This document shows, one piece after another, positions 9,486 to 18,195 of a stretch of 40,251 nucleotides of DNA. The notes below the pieces were generated by a model, which was not told the DNA's origin, ran no database searches, and was given only the letters and a program-made list of their open reading frames with translations. Within the stretch, counting starts at the first letter, position 1. Each line of letters starts with the position of its first letter. The stretch covers positions 132,854 to 173,104 of the forward strand of contig DJRT01000014.1 of the NCBI GenBank assembly GCA_002437905.1. The letters are read 5' to 3'. The DNA is from Ruminococcaceae bacterium UBA6353 (GTDB lineage Bacteria; Bacillota; Clostridia; Oscillospirales; Acutalibacteraceae). The position numbers and the translations under genes were made by a program.

Positions 9486-9536
9486 GCATATTGTGTGCCT
9501 GATGGCAATACCTATAAGTAGGTAGGCAAGCGGCGT

Positions 9537-9572
9537 CGAGAGTTGAGATGGGGAGATCTTGACTCTCGTTTT
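9537..9572 (+). other. Stem-loop upstream of the PBP gene (possible attenuator)
   Basis: CGAGAGT (9537-9543) and ACTCTCG (9562-9568) form a 7-bp stem extended imperfectly inward (TGAGAT/ATCT) and followed by TTTTG. It lies in the 144-base gap between ftsL and the PBP gene and could be a weak attenuator. A poor promoter, TTGTGT (9491-9496) and TATAAG (9513-9518), lies just upstream. Confidence 0.4.
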
Positions 9573-9629
9573 GCGTTATATTTCCCCTGCGAAAAACCGC
9601 GGACAAACGCGAAGAAAGGACGGTGCGGC

Positions 9630-11966
9630 ATGGCAAAGGAGCAAAAGACAACAGCGGTGACCACCCGCACGCCCACGCGGCAGATGCGCAAGCGCGCAAC
9701 CATTGCCGTGCTGCTTGTGATCGTCCTGTTTTTCACCATGAATATTGTCCGGCTGGGCGAACTGCAGCTGGTGCAGGCGGATGACTGGCAGAAGCGTGCC
9801 GTTTCCCAGCAGCTCAGCGATACGGTGGTGACAGCCAGCCGCGGCACCATCTACGCCTCGGATATGCAGCCGCTGGCCGAATCGGCCGATGTGTGGAAGA
9901 TCATCATGTCCCCGAAGAATATCTCCGCGCTGAAGTGGAAAAATCTTTCCGGCGTGGATAAGAGCCGTGAGCTGACGAAGGAGGAGGGGCTGGAAACCCT
10001 GCGCCAGTTTATCGCCAACGGCCTTGCCGAACTGTTCGGGCTGAGCTACGACAAGGTGTATGAGCAGACCGGCAAAACCTACTCCCAATATGAAGTGATC
10101 AAGTCCAAGGTGGAATACAACGATAAGACCGCCTTTTCCGATTGGGTATCGGAAAACGGGCTTTCCGGTGCGTTTTATATCATCAAGGACTATAAGCGGT
10201 ACTATCCGCAGGGCAGCCTGGCCTCGACGGTGCTGGGGTTCACCGGGGCGGATAACAACGGCCTGGAGGGGCTGGAATACAAGTATGAATCGGTGCTGGC
10301 GGGTACGGCCGGCCGCATTGTGACCGCACAGAACGGCCTGGGGGCGGAGATGCCCACCACCATGGAATATACCAAGGTGGTGGATGCCACCAACGGCAAT
10401 AGCCTGGTGCTGACCATCGACCCGACGGTGCAGATGTATGCCGAAAAGTATCTGGCCGAGGCTGTGGCCTCCGCCGGGTGCACCAACCGGGGCGTCGCCA
10501 TTGTGATGAATGTGAATACCGGCGGCATTCTGGCCATGGCCACCAAGGGGGATTATGACCCGAATGACCCGTTCACGGTGGCGGATGCCACGGCGCGGGA
10601 GCTGGCCGATTCCCTGTCCGGGGATGAGCAGTCGGCGGCCATCGGCGCCGCCCGGCAGCTGCAGTGGAAGAACAAGGCGCTGACCGATACCTATGAGCCC
10701 GGCTCGGTGTTCAAGGTGTTTACCGCCTCTATGGGGCTGGAGGAGAATATCATCAGCGAGAGCAGCACCTTTGGCTGCTCCGGTGGCCTGCATGTGGGCG
10801 GCTGGTACATCCGCTGCCATCAGCACGGCGGTCACGGTACGCTGGACCTGCCCAGCGCCATCTCCAAATCCTGCAACCCCTACTTTATGCAGCTGGGATT
10901 AAAGATGGGGCCGGCGGTCTATTTCAAGTATTTTACCGGCTTTGGTTTTACCGAAAAGACCGGCATTGATATGAGCGGCGAGGCCTCCAATGCGGGTCTG
11001 TATTTCACGCAGAAGCAGCTTTCGGACAGCGAGGCCTCCATGGCTACGGCTGCCTTTGGCCAGACCTTCAAGGTGACACCAATTCAGATGATCTCCGCCA
11101 TTGCGGCGGTGGCCAACGGCGGTAAGCTGCTGACCCCCTATGTGGTCAGCCAGATCCTGGATGAGGACGGCAATGTGGTCTCCACCACGCAGCCGACGGT
11201 TAAGCGGCAGATCATCTCGGAGAGCACCTCCCAGCGCATGCGGAAGATGCTGGGGGACGCCGTGAACGGCGGCGGCTCCAAGAACGCCTATGTGGCCGGC
11301 TACCGGGTGGCCGGCAAAACCGGTACCTCGGAAAAGCGGGATATGGAGGGCAACGAGGTTGTAGCCTCCTTTGCCGGCTTTGCCCCGGCGGACAATCCGC
11401 AGGTGGCGGTGCTGGTGCTGCTGGATCAGCCGCAGTGCCAGAACCGTTTTGGCGGTACAATTTCGGCGCCGGTGGCACAGAAGATTTTTGATTCCATCCT
11501 GCCCCATCTGGGCATTGAGCCTTCCTATACCGAGGCGGAGCTGGCAAAGCTGAGCCGCACCACCCCCAATGTGGTGGGGCAGGCAGTGGCTGCCGCCCAG
11601 ACCCGCGTGACCAACACCGGGCTGAAGGCGACACTGGTGGGCACGGGCGAGACGGTGGTGCGGCAGGTGCCGGCGGCCGGACAGTCCATCCCGGCCGGCG
11701 GCTCGGTGCTGCTGTATACCAGTGAGGAGGACGACGCACAGGTTACGGTGCCCAGCTTTGCCGGGCGGTCGGTGACCGAGGTGAATACGCTGGCCGCCAG
11801 CGTGGGGCTGAATGTGCAGCTGCAGGGGCTGGTGGTTGGCAACGATGGCGCGGCCAAGGCCAGCAGCCAGAGCGTGGAGGCCGGCACCAAGGTGTCCAAG
11901 GGAACGGTCATCACGGTGAACTTCCTGTACAGTGATACGGCGGACGCTGTGACCGCCGGAGGATAA
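9630..11966 (+). CDS. Class B penicillin-binding protein with two PASTA domains (FtsI/SpoVD type)
   Basis: A 778-residue septal transpeptidase. One N-terminal transmembrane helix (about 22-38) is followed by the PBP dimer domain (RGTIYASDMQPLAE, about 71-84) and the transpeptidase domain with Ser359 in SVFK, the SCN triad (414-416) and KTGT (563-566). Two PASTA domains (about 630-770), beginning PNVVGQAVAAAQ and VPSFAGRSVTEV, close the protein. It crosslinks peptidoglycan with FtsW. It is the only PBP in the cluster, so it could act as FtsI (division) or SpoVD (spore cortex); two PASTA domains resemble Bacillus PBP2B. ATG 9630 has AAAGGA 9 bases upstream; an in-frame TTG at 9543 lies within the hairpin region and lacks a ribosome site. 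Confidence 0.93.
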   Translation: MAKEQKTTAVTTRTPTRQMRKRATIAVLLVIVLFFTMNIVRLGELQLVQADDWQKRAVSQQLSDTVVTASRGTIYASDMQPLAESADVWKIIMSPKNISALKWKNLSGVDKSRELTKEEGLETLRQFIANGLAELFGLSYDKVYEQTGKTYSQYEVIKSKVEYNDKTAFSDWVSENGLSGAFYIIKDYKRYYPQGSLASTVLGFTGADNNGLEGLEYKYESVLAGTAGRIVTAQNGLGAEMPTTMEYTKVVDATNGNSLVLTIDPTVQMYAEKYLAEAVASAGCTNRGVAIVMNVNTGGILAMATKGDYDPNDPFTVADATARELADSLSGDEQSAAIGAARQLQWKNKALTDTYEPGSVFKVFTASMGLEENIISESSTFGCSGGLHVGGWYIRCHQHGGHGTLDLPSAISKSCNPYFMQLGLKMGPAVYFKYFTGFGFTEKTGIDMSGEASNAGLYFTQKQLSDSEASMATAAFGQTFKVTPIQMISAIAAVANGGKLLTPYVVSQILDEDGNVVSTTQPTVKRQIISESTSQRMRKMLGDAVNGGGSKNAYVAGYRVAGKTGTSEKRDMEGNEVVASFAGFAPADNPQVAVLVLLDQPQCQNRFGGTISAPVAQKIFDSILPHLGIEPSYTEAELAKLSRTTPNVVGQAVAAAQTRVTNTGLKATLVGTGETVVRQVPAAGQSIPAGGSVLLYTSEEDDAQVTVPSFAGRSVTEVNTLAASVGLNVQLQGLVVGNDGAAKASSQSVEAGTKVSKGTVITVNFLYSDTADAVTAGG

Positions 11967-11987
11967 CAGACGGAGAAAGGAAAAAGC

Positions 11988-13430
11988 ATGAAACTGCATG
12001 AACTGTTACAAAATACCGGTATGACAGCCGAAGCAATGGATACCGACCGGGAGATCACGGCGATCACCTGCGATTCCCGCCGGGTGGAGCCGGGCTGCCT
12101 GTTTGTCTGCATTGACGGTACGGCGGTGGATGGGCACCGCTTTGCTGCGGCAGCCGAGGCGGACGGCGCGGCGGCGGTGGTGGTGCAGCGGGATATGGGC
12201 CTGCGCACACAGCTGCTGACGGACAACAGCCGGCGGGTGTGGGCAGAGATCTGCGCCAACTGGTTCGGCCGTCCCTCGGAGCGGCTGCACCTGATCGGCG
12301 TGACCGGCACCAACGGAAAAACCACCACCACCACCCTGATCAAATCCATGCTGGAGCATGCCGGACACAAGGTGGGGCTGATCGGCACGATCCAGAATAT
12401 GGTGGGCGACCGGGTGCTGCCGGCCCGCCACACCACGCCGGACTCCTATGACCTGCAGAGCATGCTGGCACTGATGGTGGTGGAGGGCTGCGACTACTGC
12501 GTGATGGAGATCTCCTCCCACGCACTGGATCAGCAGCGGGTGGCCGGCTGCTTCTGCGATATCGGTATATTCACCAACCTGACGCAGGATCACCTGGATT
12601 ATCACAAGACCATGGAAAACTATCTGGCGGCGAAGAAACGGCTGTTTTCGATGTGCCGCACCGGTATTGTGAACCTGGATGATGCCGCGGCGCCGGAAAT
12701 GATGCGTGAGGTGCCCTGTGAGCTGGTTACCTACTCGGCGACCAGTGACCGCGCCGACTATGTGGCGCGCAACATCCGCCACCGGGCGGACGGCGTGGAC
12801 TTTGAGCTGGTGGGCATCGGGCAGATCGGCCGGGTGCGCATGCGCATCCCCGGACAGTTTTCGGTGTATAATGGGCTGGCGGCGGCAACCGCCTGCCTGA
12901 CCGCCGGCCTGGATTTCCAGACGGTGGTGGAGGCGCTCTCTGCCGCTGAGGGGGTCAAGGGGCGCGCCGAGGTGGTGCCGACTGGCCGGGATTTCACCGT
13001 GGTGATTGATTATGCCCACACGCCGGACGGCATAGAGAATATATGCCGCACCCTGAAGGAATGCTGCAAGGGGCGGCTGGTGACCCTGTTTGGCTGCGGC
13101 GGCGATCGGGATAAGACCAAACGCCCGAAGATGGGGGCCATTGCGGCGGCTCTATCGGATTATCTGGTGATCACCTCCGACAACCCACGCAGTGAGGCGC
13201 CGGAGACGATTATCCGGGACATCCTGGCGGGGCTGGAGGGGACAAAAACCCCCTATACGGTGATTGAAAACCGCGTAGAGGCTATCCGCTGGGCCATTGC
13301 CCATGCACAGCCGGGTGATACGCTGCTGCTGGCCGGCAAGGGACATGAGACCTATCAGATCCTGGCTGACGGTGTGATCCACCTGGATGAGCGGGAGGTT
13401 GTGGCCGAGGCTTTGGCAGCGGCGGAATAA
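11988..13430 (+). CDS. murE: UDP-MurNAc-L-Ala-D-Glu--2,6-diaminopimelate ligase MurE
   Basis: A 480-residue Mur ligase that adds the third stem-peptide residue in the cytoplasm. The ATP motif GVTGTNGKTTTTT is near 104-116, the carbamylated-lysine region follows, and the central HTTPDSYDLQ motif binds the UMAG substrate. The specificity motif is DNPR at 398-401 (TSDNPRSEAPE), which in this family selects meso-diaminopimelate rather than lysine; the LAGKGHETYQ motif follows near 450. A GAGAAAGGA site supports ATG 11988, 21 bases after the PBP stop. Unlike many clusters, murF does not follow; mraY comes next. Confidence 0.96.
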   Translation: MKLHELLQNTGMTAEAMDTDREITAITCDSRRVEPGCLFVCIDGTAVDGHRFAAAAEADGAAAVVVQRDMGLRTQLLTDNSRRVWAEICANWFGRPSERLHLIGVTGTNGKTTTTTLIKSMLEHAGHKVGLIGTIQNMVGDRVLPARHTTPDSYDLQSMLALMVVEGCDYCVMEISSHALDQQRVAGCFCDIGIFTNLTQDHLDYHKTMENYLAAKKRLFSMCRTGIVNLDDAAAPEMMREVPCELVTYSATSDRADYVARNIRHRADGVDFELVGIGQIGRVRMRIPGQFSVYNGLAAATACLTAGLDFQTVVEALSAAEGVKGRAEVVPTGRDFTVVIDYAHTPDGIENICRTLKECCKGRLVTLFGCGGDRDKTKRPKMGAIAAALSDYLVITSDNPRSEAPETIIRDILAGLEGTKTPYTVIENRVEAIRWAIAHAQPGDTLLLAGKGHETYQILADGVIHLDEREVVAEALAAAE

Positions 13431-13445
13431 AACGGAGGAATGGCC

Positions 13446-14456
13446 ATGAATTTGACGAACACCATGATCCTGGCGGCAACGGGCATGCTGTCGTTTGCGC
13501 TGTCGGCTTTTTTCGGAAAGATCGGCATACCGGAGCTGCATAAGCTGCACTTTGGGCAGACGATCCGCGAGGAGGGCCCCCGCTGGCACGAAAAAAAGCA
13601 GGGCACACCCACCATGGGCGGCCTGCTGTTCATCCCGGCGGCGCTGATCGCTTTTTTGGCGGCCCTTCTGGCGGCGGCCCTGACAAACCGCAACCTTTTC
13701 GGTGTGCCGTATGATACCGTGCGGCTGCTGGCCGGCGCCGGGCTGGCGCTTGGCTGCGGGTTGATCGGCTTTGCCGATGATTACATCAAAGTGGTGAAGA
13801 AGCGCAACCTCGGCCTGACGGCTATGCAGAAGCTGCTGCTGCAGCTGCTGGTGGCGGCGGCCTATGCGGTGGTGCTGTATATCTATGGCCACGGCAGCTT
13901 CCGTGTCCCGTTCTTCGGCACGGTGAACTGGGGCGTGTGGTTTATTCCTTTCTGCATTTTTGTGGTGGTGGCCATGACCAACGCCACCAACCTGACCGAT
14001 GGTGTGGACGGCCTGTGCGGCATGACCTCGTTTGTGGCGGCGCTGGCCTTCCTGATGCTGGCGGGGATCGGCGGCCTCTACGGCGAGTGCCTGCAGGCGG
14101 TTGCGCTGGCGGGTGCGCTGGCCGGGTTTCTGCTGTGGAACCTGCACCCGGCGCAGGTGTTTATGGGCGATACCGGGTCGCTGTTTATCGGCGGTATGCT
14201 GACGGGTCTGGCTTTTGGTATCGAGCAGCCGTTTTTATTGGTTCCGGTGGGTATACTGTATATAGCCGAGAACCTTTCGGTGATCCTGCAGGTGGGCTAT
14301 TTCAAGCTGACCCATGGCAAGCGCCTGTTCAAGATGAGCCCGCTGCATCACCACTTTGAGCTGTGCGGCTGGAGTGAAAACCGCATTGTGACGGCCTTTA
14401 CGGCGGTGACGGTGGTCGGCTGCGTGGCGGCGGTGCTGCTGCAACTGTTCGCTTGA
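13446..14456 (+). CDS. mraY: Phospho-N-acetylmuramoyl-pentapeptide-transferase MraY
   Basis: A 336-residue polytopic membrane enzyme (about 10 helices) that transfers phospho-MurNAc-pentapeptide to undecaprenyl phosphate to give lipid I. Signature motifs are present: the N-terminal KQGTPTMGGL, the DDYIKVVKKRNLGL catalytic Asp pair, NATNLTDGVDGL, GDTGSL, and the histidine-rich HHHFELCGW near the end. ATG 13446 is chosen because GGAGG (13434-13438) lies 7 bases upstream; ATG 13440, two codons earlier, directly abuts that site. The gene begins 15 bases after murE. Confidence 0.96.
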   Translation: MNLTNTMILAATGMLSFALSAFFGKIGIPELHKLHFGQTIREEGPRWHEKKQGTPTMGGLLFIPAALIAFLAALLAAALTNRNLFGVPYDTVRLLAGAGLALGCGLIGFADDYIKVVKKRNLGLTAMQKLLLQLLVAAAYAVVLYIYGHGSFRVPFFGTVNWGVWFIPFCIFVVVAMTNATNLTDGVDGLCGMTSFVAALAFLMLAGIGGLYGECLQAVALAGALAGFLLWNLHPAQVFMGDTGSLFIGGMLTGLAFGIEQPFLLVPVGILYIAENLSVILQVGYFKLTHGKRLFKMSPLHHHFELCGWSENRIVTAFTAVTVVGCVAAVLLQLFA

Positions 14457-14471
14457 TACTATCTGTATAAT
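14444..14471 (+). promoter_or_regulatory. Possible internal promoter ahead of ftsW
   Basis: A consensus TATAAT lies at 14466-14471 in the 62-base gap before ftsW, with only a poor -35 (ACTGTT, 14444-14449, 16-bp spacer). It is the one AT-rich spot in an otherwise tight operon. Confidence 0.35.
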
Positions 14472-14518
14472 AACCACAACAAAATACAAAAAGTATACGA
14501 ATGAGGGAGGTAAAAGCC

Positions 14519-15715
14519 ATGGCAACGGCACAGGCAAAGCCGCGGCAGGCCGGAAAGGCGCCGCGCCGCCGGTTTTTTAATCTGACCGGCGGGCCGGATA
14601 TGCCCTTTTTTGTGTTGCTGATGATCATACTGGTCATCGGCCTGGCTACGCTGTATTCCGCCAGCCATGTGTATGCTTTTACCTACAATAACGGGGACAG
14701 TTACTTCTATATCCGCAAGCAGCTGCTGTGGGCGGCGATGGGGCTGGCGGGGATGCTGGCCGTTTCCATGGTGGATTACCATGTGCTGCACCGCTTCGCG
14801 TGGCCGATCTGGCTCGGCAGCCTGGTGCTGCTGGTGGTTGCGTATCTCATGCCCTCCCAAAGCGGCATCCATCGCTGGATCCGTATACCGGGGCTTGGAC
14901 AGTTCCAGCCCTCAGAGCTGGCCAAGTTTGCGCTGGTGCTGCTGTTTGCCCACCTGATCTCCCTCAACCATAAGCGTATGAAAAAATTTACGGTGGGCTT
15001 TCTGCCGCTCTCCGTGATTTTGGCCATCACCTGCGGCCTGGTCATCATTGAGCCGCACCTGTCCGGTACTATGCTGATCGGCTCCCTCGGCTTTGTGATG
15101 ATGTATGTGGGCGGCGTGAGCGTGTGGTGGCTGCTGGCGGTGCTGGGTGTCGGCATCGGCGGTGTATTCGTGATGACCATGGTGCTGGGCTATGAGCAGG
15201 ACCGCATTGCGGTGTGGCTGCACCCGCTGGAGAGCTTTGCCAACCAGATCACCTTTGCCGATGGGATCTCCGGGCGTGACCACGCCTGGCAGACGGTGCA
15301 ATCGCTGTTTGCCATCGGGTCCGGCGGCCTGCTGGGGCAGGGGCCGGGCAATTCTCGGCAGAAGCACCTGTTTCTGCCGGAGCCACAGAATGACTTTATT
15401 TTTTCCGTCTTCTGTGAGGAAATGGGCTTTGTGGGCGCGGTGATCCTGTTGCTGCTGTTTGGCCTGCTGGTGTGGCGGGGCTTCCAGATCGCTATGAAGG
15501 CGCCGGATAAATTTGGCTGCATGCTGGCAATCGGCCTGACGGTGCAGATCGGCCTGCAGGTGGCGATCAATGTGGCGGTGGTTTCCAATCTGCTGCCGAA
15601 CACCGGGATCAGCCTGCCGTTTTTCAGCTACGGCGGCACCTCGCTGCTGATGCTGATGCTGCAAATGGGCGTGGTATTATCCATATCCCGACAATCCCGC
15701 ATGGAAAAGGCTTAG
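14519..15715 (+). CDS. ftsW: FtsW/SpoVE-type lipid II polymerase (SEDS family)
   Basis: A 398-residue SEDS-family glycosyltransferase with about 10 transmembrane helices that polymerises lipid II together with the class B PBP. Recognisable stretches are GLATLYSASHVYAF in the first helix, QPSELAKFALVL, the catalytic-loop region SGTMLIG, and PEPQNDFIFSVFCEEMGFVG. The family-typical C-terminal LPFFSYGGTSLLML is intact. ATG 14519 has GGGAGGT 7 bases upstream; an in-frame ATG at 14501 would overlap that site. Context between mraY and murG fits FtsW or SpoVE; RodA is less likely. murD, usual at this position in Bacillus, is missing. Confidence 0.93.
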   Translation: MATAQAKPRQAGKAPRRRFFNLTGGPDMPFFVLLMIILVIGLATLYSASHVYAFTYNNGDSYFYIRKQLLWAAMGLAGMLAVSMVDYHVLHRFAWPIWLGSLVLLVVAYLMPSQSGIHRWIRIPGLGQFQPSELAKFALVLLFAHLISLNHKRMKKFTVGFLPLSVILAITCGLVIIEPHLSGTMLIGSLGFVMMYVGGVSVWWLLAVLGVGIGGVFVMTMVLGYEQDRIAVWLHPLESFANQITFADGISGRDHAWQTVQSLFAIGSGGLLGQGPGNSRQKHLFLPEPQNDFIFSVFCEEMGFVGAVILLLLFGLLVWRGFQIAMKAPDKFGCMLAIGLTVQIGLQVAINVAVVSNLLPNTGISLPFFSYGGTSLLMLMLQMGVVLSISRQSRMEKA

Positions 15716-15748
15716 CGGGCAACCGCGGTTTGAGGAGGAGCAAGCACG

Positions 15749-16864
15749 ATGCGCGTACTGGTTACGGGCGGCGGTACAGCCGGGCACATCAACCCGGCGC
15801 TGGCGATCGCTGCAAAAATACAGGAGGCCTATCCGCAGGCGGAGTTTCTGTTTGTTGGTGCCAAGGGACGCATGGAGACCCGCCTGGTGCCGGCGGCCGG
15901 ATACCCCATCCGCACCATCAGTGTGCGCGGCTTTCAGCGCCGTCTGACGCTGAAAAATGTCGGACGCAACCTGTTGGCGGCGGTGGATGTGGTTGGTTCC
16001 AGTGTCCATTCGGCCGCCATTATCCGGGACTTTCGCCCGGATATTGCCATCGGCACCGGCGGCTATGTGTGCGGCCCGGTGCTGCGGGAGGCGCTGCGGC
16101 ACGGTGTTCCGGTGGTGGTACATGAGTCCAACGCCCTGCCGGGCGTGACGGTGCGGATGCTGGCAAAGGAGGGGGCCACGGTGCTGCTGTGCAGCGAGGC
16201 CGCCCGCCGTTATCTGCCGCAGGGGGCTGACGCGGTTGTGACCGGCAATCCGCTTAATCAGCAGTTTCTGACCCTTGACCGCCAGGCGGCGCGGCAGCAG
16301 CTTTCGCTGGACGAACGCCCGCTGGTGCTCTCCTTTGGCGGCAGCCTGGGGGCGCGGGCGATCAATGAGGCGATGACCGGCGTGCTGCAGCAAAGCCATG
16401 CAGCTGGCCGGCTGCAGCATATCCACGGCACCGGCAAAAGCGGCTATGCCGCCATGACGCAGGCGCTGGAGGCGGCCGGCGTGCCGCTGTGCGGCGATGG
16501 GATCGCCGTGCGGGAATACATTGACGATATGCCCCGCTGTATGGCGGCGGCGGATCTGGTTATCTGCCGCTGTGGAGCAATGACCCTCAGTGAGCTGCCG
16601 GCCGCCGGAAAGCCGGCCATACTGATCCCCTCGCCCTATGTGGCGGAAAATCACCAGTACCATAATGCCATGGTGCTGGTGGAAAAAGGGGCGGCGGTGT
16701 GCATTGAGGAAAAGGATCTGACCGCCGACCGTCTGTGGCAGACGGTGCGCGAGATCACCGACGACCCTGCCCGCCTGCAGACAATGGCAGAAAATATGCG
16801 CAGCGCGGCTGTACTGGATGCCGACGAGCGCATTTTGGCCGTTATCCGGGAAAAACTGAAATAA
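15749..16864 (+). CDS. murG: UDP-GlcNAc:lipid I N-acetylglucosaminyltransferase MurG
   Basis: A 371-residue GT-B glycosyltransferase that makes lipid II on the inner face of the membrane. The N-terminal glycine loop reads GGGTAGHINPALAIA (residues 7-21), with the Ala variant common in clostridia; the second loop is SFGGSLGARAINEA (near 195). The C-terminal nucleotide-binding motif CRCGAMTLSEL is followed by PYVAENHQYHNA. GAGGAGGAG upstream supports ATG 15749, 33 bases after ftsW. Length is normal for the family. Confidence 0.96.
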   Translation: MRVLVTGGGTAGHINPALAIAAKIQEAYPQAEFLFVGAKGRMETRLVPAAGYPIRTISVRGFQRRLTLKNVGRNLLAAVDVVGSSVHSAAIIRDFRPDIAIGTGGYVCGPVLREALRHGVPVVVHESNALPGVTVRMLAKEGATVLLCSEAARRYLPQGADAVVTGNPLNQQFLTLDRQAARQQLSLDERPLVLSFGGSLGARAINEAMTGVLQQSHAAGRLQHIHGTGKSGYAAMTQALEAAGVPLCGDGIAVREYIDDMPRCMAAADLVICRCGAMTLSELPAAGKPAILIPSPYVAENHQYHNAMVLVEKGAAVCIEEKDLTADRLWQTVREITDDPARLQTMAENMRSAAVLDADERILAVIREKLK

Positions 16865-16913
16865 CCGGACATTCTCCCTCCGCATACACTGGGTAGCGGA
16901 GAGGAGGATGCCT

Positions 16914-18173
16914 ATGCAACGCTTATGTATTCGCGGCGGCCGCCGCCTGGAGGGGGAAGTGACAGCCCACGGGGCCAAAAACAGCGCCCTGCCGCTGCTG
17001 GCGGCCACGCTGCTGGCCCAGGGCGTCTGCACGATAGAGAACTGCCCGCGCCTGTCGGATGTGCGCGCCTCGCTGGCGATCCTGCAGCACCTGGGATGCC
17101 GGGTGACCCAGCAGGAGAGCACGGTGACGGTGGACGCCGCTGCTCCGACGCACACGGATATACCGGATGCGCTGATGCGGGAGATGCGCTCGTCCATTGT
17201 GTTTCTGGGGGCGATCATCGCCCGCTGCGGGCAGGCGGATCTGACCTACCCCGGCGGCTGTGAGCTGGGGCCGCGGCCGATTGATCTGCACCTGTCCTCG
17301 CTGCGGCGGCTGGGGGTGGAGATCGAGGAGGCGCACGGCCATATCCGCTGCCGCACGGCCGGCCGCCTGCGCGGCGCGCCGATCACACTGGCCTTCCCCA
17401 GTGTCGGTGCAACGGAAAATGTGCTGCTGGCGGCCTGCACGGCCGAGGGAATTACCGTGCTGCGCAATGCAGCCAAGGAGCCGGAGATCGGCGACCTGTG
17501 TGCGTTTCTGAATGCCTGCGGTGCACGCATTTCTCCGGCGGAGGAGGGCGTGCTGGTGATTGAGGGCGTGCCGGCACTGCACGGCTGCAGCTATGCGGTG
17601 CTGCCGGATCGCATTGAGACCGCCACCTACCTGGCCTTTGCCGCAGCCACCGGCAGCACGCTGACGGTGCGGCGCTGCTGCCCCGCCCATGTGGCGGCGG
17701 TGTTTTTGCCGCTGGAGGAAAGCGGCTGCCGGATAACCGTATCCGGCGATGCGGTGCGCATTGCGGCGCCCGCCCGGCTGGGACCGATGGGCACGGTGCG
17801 CACCATGCCGTACCCCGGATTTCCGACGGATGCGGCTGCCCCGCTGGTGGCGGCCGCCTGCACGGCGGACGGCACCGCGGTCTTTGTAGAAAGTATATTT
17901 GAAAACCGCTATAAATATGTCGATGAATTGGCGCGTATGGGCGCGCATATCCGGGTGGACGGCCGGGTGGCCGTGGTGGAGGGCGCTGCCTCCCTGCAGG
18001 GGGCGGAGGTGACCTGCACCGATCTGCGCGGCGGTGCGGCACTGGTGACAGCGGCACTGGCTGCCGGCGGCGAAACCGCTGTTTCCGGGCTGCAGCACCT
18101 GGACCGTGGCTATGAGGCGCTGGATACCTGCCTGCAGGCGCTGGGGGCGGATATCCGCCGCACGGAGGATTAA
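16914..18173 (+). CDS. murA: UDP-N-acetylglucosamine 1-carboxyvinyltransferase MurA
   Basis: A 419-residue EPSP-synthase-fold enzyme catalysing the first committed step of peptidoglycan synthesis, transfer of enolpyruvate from PEP to UDP-GlcNAc. Lys22 in the KNSALPLLAA motif and the catalytic loop cysteine Cys116 (PGGCELGPRP) are present, so it should be alkylated by fosfomycin (family knowledge). ATG 16914 has AGGAGG six bases upstream; ATG 16908 directly abuts that site. Finding murA between murG and ftsQ, where Bacillus has murB, is a cluster variant. Other genomes of this group often have a second murA, not seen here. Confidence 0.95.
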   Translation: MQRLCIRGGRRLEGEVTAHGAKNSALPLLAATLLAQGVCTIENCPRLSDVRASLAILQHLGCRVTQQESTVTVDAAAPTHTDIPDALMREMRSSIVFLGAIIARCGQADLTYPGGCELGPRPIDLHLSSLRRLGVEIEEAHGHIRCRTAGRLRGAPITLAFPSVGATENVLLAACTAEGITVLRNAAKEPEIGDLCAFLNACGARISPAEEGVLVIEGVPALHGCSYAVLPDRIETATYLAFAAATGSTLTVRRCCPAHVAAVFLPLEESGCRITVSGDAVRIAAPARLGPMGTVRTMPYPGFPTDAAAPLVAAACTADGTAVFVESIFENRYKYVDELARMGAHIRVDGRVAVVEGAASLQGAEVTCTDLRGGAALVTAALAAGGETAVSGLQHLDRGYEALDTCLQALGADIRRTED

Positions 18174-18195
18174 CGAAACAGGAGGGAGAAAAGCC

